Positions 58,901 through 62,212 of a DNA stretch of 62,212 nt are shown piece by piece. Origin of the DNA: Oscillospiraceae bacterium (GTDB lineage Bacteria > Bacillota > Clostridia > Oscillospirales > Ruminococcaceae); assembly GCA_017435045.1 (NCBI GenBank), contig JAFSFT010000054.1, positions 1 through 62,212 on the forward strand, read 5' to 3'. Both the position numbers and the translations under genes were made by a program. The notes under the pieces are model-generated. The model saw only the letters and a program-made list of their open reading frames with translations. It was not told the DNA's origin and searched no databases. The stretch's first letter is position 1, and the number at the start of each line of letters is the position of its first letter.

Positions 58901-60397
58901 ATGTATATGCTCTGTAAGTCCGCATTTGTACTGCAGGGAATCGATAGTAATTGTGTCACCCGGTTTAGCTGAAATTAGTTCGGCGTTGATGTAGGCATAT
59001 TTATCTTCTTCGTCATCAACACCTTCCTGCCAGTCGGCATCTTCTCCCCAGAAAACCACTCGCACATCCGCTACAGTATTTTCCACCCATACAGCTCTAT
59101 AGACCATATCGTTGTGTGGAACAACCGCAGGCAGGCCCTCGGGCTCGGCAATACCGTCCCCCTCGTCTGTATATACAATCTTGCCGTCTTCCTTATCAAA
59201 CTTGCCGTTTTCGTCCAGCCTTGGTGTCAGCTTATCCCATCCTGCAAAGCTGTATCCCGGTTTTACAGGTGTACCTATATGACTTGCAAGGTCAGAGCCA
59301 AAACGGGCATAGGTGGAGTATACACCGTGGCCACCATCAAGGTCGATAATTGTCATATAGTACTCTCTGTTGTAGTAAATTTCCAAACGTGTACTGCCGT
59401 TTGCCGCAATTTCCGGATGAGTGTGCAGCAAAGCATACATACCGTCAAAATCCGCAGGATCGTGCGGCACAAGAGAACCTGTAAGCCCCTCAAACTCCTG
59501 AGAACGATAGAATGTATATTCGTTGTCGTGTGTGTTCTGGAAATATATATCTATTGTATATTTTACATCTGTAGGCTTGTAAACAACGTTGAATACAACG
59601 TCAGAGTTAACTGTCATATTGATAAGCAGTTCGTCCTGCTGCACATCATCAAAATATGGCAGATAACCAAGAACAGTAGGAAACGGCACAGGATAATCCA
59701 GCAATACCTCGCCCTTTAAAAATTTCATTACATAAGGGTTTGCAGCATCTTCACCATCTGTAAACACATATTTTACCGTTACATAGCAGTAGTCGTCATC
59801 AGCAAGGGGAACAACATCATTGTACACCTGCAGTGCAGCACTGCCCTGTGCGGTGTGGTTTTCGGTCTGCTGCTCATTATGTTCGGGCAGATTTTCTCCC
59901 TCTGTCTGTGTCTCGGATTCTGTCTGTACAGGCTGTTCCGCCTTAATTCCGTATTCTGCTTCTGCCGCTTCTGTCTGCACAGCTTCTTCTGTCAGAACTG
60001 CTGCATCATTTTCATCCGCCTTATCGGCAATGTCTTTTTTATCTGACTGCTGTACCTCTGCACTATTCTGTAACAAAGCAAAATCAGCCACAACCTGCTG
60101 CTTGCTTTCAGCGGATTCTGACTGTGCATTGTCCCCTGCAAAAGTCTGCTCATCATTTACATTTTCTTCTGTCTGCTGCACATCTGCCTCTGTCAGCAGT
60201 TCGCCGCCATCAGCTTCTGCGATATTTTCGTCACCTTCTGCGATATTTTCATCAGCTTCTGCGATATTTTCATCACCTTCTGCGATATTTTCATCAGATT
60301 CTGCGATATTTTCATCACCTTCTGTGGTGTTTTCAGTCTTCTGCTCATCCGCAGAGGCAACCACAGGTTCTCCGTCCACTAAAACCGGCGGTATCAC
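55901..60397 (-). CDS. Large surface adhesin, main body, downstream of an in-frame TAG
   Basis: 1,498 codons from GTG 60397, without a signal peptide. N-terminal acidic repeats (GDENIAE heptads), a Glu/Gln-rich stretch, beta modules, then a His/Cys knuckle block (CGKEPHKHSADCYSC, CGKDAHTHGSGC, CGKDEHTHEDSCYTKC) at about 58.5-58.95 kb. InlB B-repeat-like units follow (FDGWYVDQALQTPVRWDST, VYAKWNLV), then MucBP-like (YTVKYVDSDGNELKASKIV) and a C-terminal SpaA-like domain (GDIPIGNYTITQQNGWSWRY). No LPXTG. It continues the frame of 60437-61171, which carries the signal peptide, so both are best read as one interrupted gene. Confidence 0.75.
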   Translation of the reverse strand: MIPPVLVDGEPVVASADEQKTENTTEGDENIAESDENIAEGDENIAEADENIAEGDENIAEADGGELLTEADVQQTEENVNDEQTFAGDNAQSESAESKQQVVADFALLQNSAEVQQSDKKDIADKADENDAAVLTEEAVQTEAAEAEYGIKAEQPVQTESETQTEGENLPEHNEQQTENHTAQGSAALQVYNDVVPLADDDYCYVTVKYVFTDGEDAANPYVMKFLKGEVLLDYPVPFPTVLGYLPYFDDVQQDELLINMTVNSDVVFNVVYKPTDVKYTIDIYFQNTHDNEYTFYRSQEFEGLTGSLVPHDPADFDGMYALLHTHPEIAANGSTRLEIYYNREYYMTIIDLDGGHGVYSTYARFGSDLASHIGTPVKPGYSFAGWDKLTPRLDENGKFDKEDGKIVYTDEGDGIAEPEGLPAVVPHNDMVYRAVWVENTVADVRVVFWGEDADWQEGVDDEEDKYAYINAELISAKPGDTITIDSLQYKCGLTEHIHDNNCVTGCGKEPHKHSADCYSCKKEEHAHIAKDCYNNVGNAADTPYGAPSNPKEGQIYRWGNRYIYIGGQWYRYNGTANNGTIIQPTCGKDAHTHGSGCAVICGKDEHTHEDSCYTKCVQHTHSNECTLEDLYNKNLWTVNTDKTNPVTVLPDGSTILNVYLDRTTFTLTFKNGNTTVATIEEKWGAKIFDRFDEAPFSTTYNGRAWQCTESSKYGFALQTLDIMPQFDATFNLYNKSTNILKTIYYYVQKPGTTVSENTWPTSTDNFELLKTVQTYFNYATYEEEYHDMVGYTRYEAQNSVFGSDEQANFSDNKLNLYYLTADYTLDFVSENKTINTENVKYQQSLKEFETYEPETYPPNLEKGAYEFDGWYVDQALQTPVRWDSTMKAENMVVYAKWNLVTHKVNIYLRKNTDGTFNENEKALQEEIDEVIHGHTVFGGNYEMETPEHPDKLNYKFLGWFYMDGDKELMWDFDHTVVTKDTDIYAKWSSEVLVPYKVRFVVDNGDGTYTEIADPISSSALAGQTLTFNAKGNNDLYEGYREGYFPLTTSHSLNMHEDMAESGVTYDFIYNKKPAVPYTVKYVDSDGNELKASKIVNDNTLAVVTEIYEKIDGYVPDAYKKTLIVDADDEEHNVIEFVYTKDETKGVYYYAHYIQNVDGTDEIIYMEDGGIDIIGTEISVPLLNLDGFTYSYSEVNGSAATPADNNVTGSITEDGLLIEIHYTRNKYPYKVVYRDTDTGATLLEDKVAAESEYAYYGSVITESNPPKIENYDFSSVTSVTVMVEENKENPAKNAIIVYYREKSVRIDYVVVAPGGGTVTPQHTDVKTVTGTGAGSLATPDENYRFVGWFEDQACTRLVTSNPQLVLDKPDGGWIMKTYYAKFEPATGLLTIDRAGSAADESQMFVYKVESVDEPDFVMYVTVQGNGQTTIGDIPIGNYTITQQNGWSWRYNDGSETVAKDDFVLVDGAFSATVGFDNDEHTKKWLNGNSEPKINKRSG
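60220..60325 (-). repeat. Coding 21-bp tandem repeats in the adhesin
   Basis: About six units of TCTGCGATATTTTCATCACC on the plus strand, encoding ENIAEGD/ENIAEAD heptapeptides. Confidence 0.85.
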
Positions 60398-60436
60398 CGC
60401 ATATTCAGGCTCCTCAGGCTGTGGAAATTCATAATC

Positions 60437-61171
60437 CTACACAGTTATAACAAAACTGTCGCCCTCAACTGTTCTTGTGCCCGCTTTTGCAACACAACGT
60501 ACAGTTGCAATATTATCTTCAAGTGCAGAGTAAAGCATACCGGAAGTAATTTCAATCTTTGATTCATCTTCGCCCAGAATATCCAGCCAGTTTTCGACCG
60601 CATAAACCTGCCACTGATAGCTTACATTACCCAAAAGGGTAGAAACGCTTTCAAGCTGCAGTGTTTCAAAAAACGGTAAAACAGCCTCGGTAATTGTGCT
60701 TCCCTCTGTATCTAGGATATAGTTCTTCCCGCCTTCGCCAATTTCCAGAGACGGCATATCGTCGTCTATGGAGACCATATGTAGAATATATGGTTTTTCT
60801 TTCAGCTTCTGTGGCAGTTCAAAGCCCGGAGCAGCCTCCACCTTGTACCAAAGGTACTCTCTTTCGGTATCGGCATAATAGTTTGTAACGGCAAATTCTA
60901 TGCTGTCATCGGGTATTTCGTCAACACCCAGTTCTTCGTTGTAAATCCAATAACTATCATCATCCCAGTACTCGTCGCTGTAGGCAGACGGATTGTCAGT
61001 AATATGATAGCTGGACCAATATGTGTTCAAAACGGCAACGTTACCTATGGCATAGCCGGGATTTTGCCAGATATCTGTTTCTATGGTAATTTCCTCGGCA
61101 AAGGTATTCAGCGGAACAAGCTGAAATACCAGTGCTACGCAGAGGACTAAAGAAATTATTCGGTTTTTCAT
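60437..61171 (-). CDS. Signal-peptide N-terminal part of the adhesin, ending at TAG
   Basis: 244 aa. Signal peptide (IISLVLCVALVFQLVPLNTF-AEE), then an Ig-like fold ending IATVRCVAKAGTRTVEGDSF. AAAGGAGG upstream of the ATG. TAG at 60439-60437 is followed in the same frame by DYEFPQPEEPEYAVIPPVLV and the 1,498-codon body. As it stands it would be a short secreted protein; joined, it is a ~1,756-codon adhesin. Confidence 0.75.
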   Translation of the reverse strand: MKNRIISLVLCVALVFQLVPLNTFAEEITIETDIWQNPGYAIGNVAVLNTYWSSYHITDNPSAYSDEYWDDDSYWIYNEELGVDEIPDDSIEFAVTNYYADTEREYLWYKVEAAPGFELPQKLKEKPYILHMVSIDDDMPSLEIGEGGKNYILDTEGSTITEAVLPFFETLQLESVSTLLGNVSYQWQVYAVENWLDILGEDESKIEITSGMLYSALEDNIATVRCVAKAGTRTVEGDSFVITV

Positions 61172-61281
61172 TTAATCCTCCTTTCGCAAGATTGCCTGTG
61201 CGGCCCGCAGCCGCCATTGAATTATAAAGTGTAAACGCACAGTGTCTGCCGTAATTTTTATTTTATGTCCGCAGACAGCCC

Positions 61282-61929
61282 TTACCCGTGGCTGCTTACC
61301 GCAGTCCAGGCTTCTTTTGCGTCTGCAAAGCCGCCTGCCTGCACCGCAGTTGCCTCAAAGGCAAACTTTACAGTGCCAAGCAGTTCAAGGTCGGCCTTGG
61401 TGGTCTCCTCGTCCACGGCAATCTGGTTGCCGTATGCGTCTGCGTCCGCAAAGATTTTTGCGTTTTCCACGCTTGTGTTTGTGTCTATGTATCGGTAGAA
61501 AATATGTGTTTCGCCGTTGCTTTCAAGGTGCTGCCAGTTATCTTCAACGGTGCAGCTTAACACCCTTTTGGAGTTTATCTCCCTGTAGAAAATGTTTTTG
61601 CCGCCCTCAAATGCCCTTGTCCAGCCTGTGGCCTCCACCTTTGCAAAGAGGTAAACGTCGGTTTCGCTGGCAGTAAAGCTGACAGTAACGTCCTTTTTAA
61701 GGTTTACCCCCGGGGTAACAATCATATTGCCGTCTGCGTCAAAGTTGCCTGTCTCCTGCAGGTCGATACTGCCAAAGGTGACAACCCTTGCCGAGTCGCC
61801 GCCGCTGGCGCTGGTGGTGTACCTTGCGTACAGCCCGCCTGTAAAATGTATGGAAAACAAAGTGAGAAACAGTATCAGCAGCCCTGCACAAAAGGGGATA
61901 TTCAATTTTGAGTGCCTTGCTCTGCCCAT
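61282..61929 (-). CDS. TasA-like protein with SipW-type signal peptide
   Basis: 215 aa. Signal region (PFCAGLLILFLTLFSIHFTG then GLYARYTTSASGGDSARVVT) is the pattern of SipW-cognate TasA/CalY proteins. The body is beta-rich (VSFTASETDVYLFAKVEATG, TKADLELLGTVKFAFEATAV). AAGGAG upstream of the ATG. First gene of the surface operon in this window; a SipW-type peptidase is not seen and may lie to the right. Confidence 0.8.
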   Translation of the reverse strand: MGRARHSKLNIPFCAGLLILFLTLFSIHFTGGLYARYTTSASGGDSARVVTFGSIDLQETGNFDADGNMIVTPGVNLKKDVTVSFTASETDVYLFAKVEATGWTRAFEGGKNIFYREINSKRVLSCTVEDNWQHLESNGETHIFYRYIDTNTSVENAKIFADADAYGNQIAVDEETTKADLELLGTVKFAFEATAVQAGGFADAKEAWTAVSSHG

Positions 61930-62040
61930 ACCGCATCTCCTTTCTGTTTATTTCTGTTTATTTTTGTTTGTTGTCCGCCCTGCTTTTAATGGTTTCTCCA
62001 AAAGTTCAAAACCTCTCCCACATAAGCCTATGCTTCGCAT

Positions 62041-62064
62041 GTCACTTTTGGCGTCAAAAGTGAC
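62041..62064. repeat. GTCACTTTTG-type palindrome
   Basis: Arms GTCACTTTTG / CAAAAGTGAC, centre GCGT; preceded by ATGCTTCGCAT, as at several phage copies. Confidence 0.9.
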
Positions 62065-62093
62065 CAAAACCGCCGCTGAGGCAGGCAGCCTCT

Positions 62094-62212
62094 GCGAGCC
62101 TGAAAAACAATCGTCGCATACTTCGACGGGCTGAAGCCCCTCTTGTCTGCTCGTTGTTTTCCCTTCCTCCGCCTCGCTGCATCCGCCACTGGCGGCGCTT
62201 CGGCTCCGTCGC
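62094..62212 (+). repeat. Repeat C, copy 3 (reaches the window edge)
   Basis: Same start and end as copies 1 and 2, with one variable stretch (CTGAAGCCCC instead of CATAAATGCC). Confidence 0.85.

Larger units (their letters stand above)
61930..62212. other. Upstream gap of the surface operon with repeats to the window edge
   Basis: No gene. Contains one perfect-type palindrome and repeat C copy 3, the same families as in the prophage late region. Confidence 0.8.

Noticed and set aside
60437..60439. TAG read as pyrrolysine
   Set aside because: No pyl genes or methylamine methyltransferase context in the window, and TAG serves as a normal stop in other genes.

Overview
The window looks like chromosome from a spore-forming gut-type Clostridia (Firmicutes, perhaps Oscillospirales; this is inference). 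The grounds are a complete sigma-K gene with a pro-sequence, a T-box on alaS, SAM-I and FMN riboswitches, ECF and sodium-symporter transporters, strong AGGAGG ribosome sites, and A/T-rich host genes beside a visibly G/C-richer phage block.

Host part, 1-24.8 kb. The 5' part of alaS with its Ala T-box runs off the left edge. Next come a possible tiny gene with its own promoter, then a minus-strand series: a PBP/SpoVD-like transpeptidase, sigK, a multidomain cell-wall amidase, and an ABC export operon (permease, surface accessory protein, ATPase). These are followed by a YdcF-like protein, pyrB with a PyrI-like zinc tail, a BlaI/BlaR1-type pair whose sensor ectodomain is a duplicated non-penicillin-binding module, LMW-PTP plus a MATE pump, a MoaE-like protein, an NSS symporter divergent from an XRE regulator, metK (SAM-I), ribU (FMN) and mscS. 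Most cassettes end in clear hairpin terminators.

Phage part, about 24.85-54.7 kb. This is a prophage of podovirus type: repressor and ImmA rightward; two early HTH genes, a Zn-ribbon protein, a replication protein and a DUF1492-like regulator leftward; then small and large terminase, portal, scaffold, capsid, adaptor, beta-propeller nozzle-like protein, many fibre/tail-tip genes, GH25 lysin, holin and a very large internal polyvalent protein. I see no integrase, tail tube, sheath or tape measure. The late half is riddled with non-coding dispersed repeats (short GTCACTTTTG palindromes and four larger families). They fill nearly every gap from terminase to adaptor, and a ~255-bp inverted pair flanks the capsid-scaffold-portal block. 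A compact promoter-terminator unit at 52.3 kb looks like an unannotated small RNA gene.

Surface part, 55-62 kb. A minus-strand operon encodes two TasA/camelysin-like proteins around a ~1,756-codon repeat adhesin. It is followed by a purine-rich repetitive 3' region and a bidirectional terminator shared with the phage immunity operon. The repeat families of the phage reappear upstream of it.

Two of the largest reading frames (phage polyvalent protein, surface adhesin) are each interrupted by exactly one in-frame stop (TGA at 28,054-28,056; TAG at 60,437-60,439) with coding potential continuing in the same frame. Together with the repeat mosaic, the ImmA-HTH fusion, the small RNA and the BlaR1-like sensor, these are the most interesting items.
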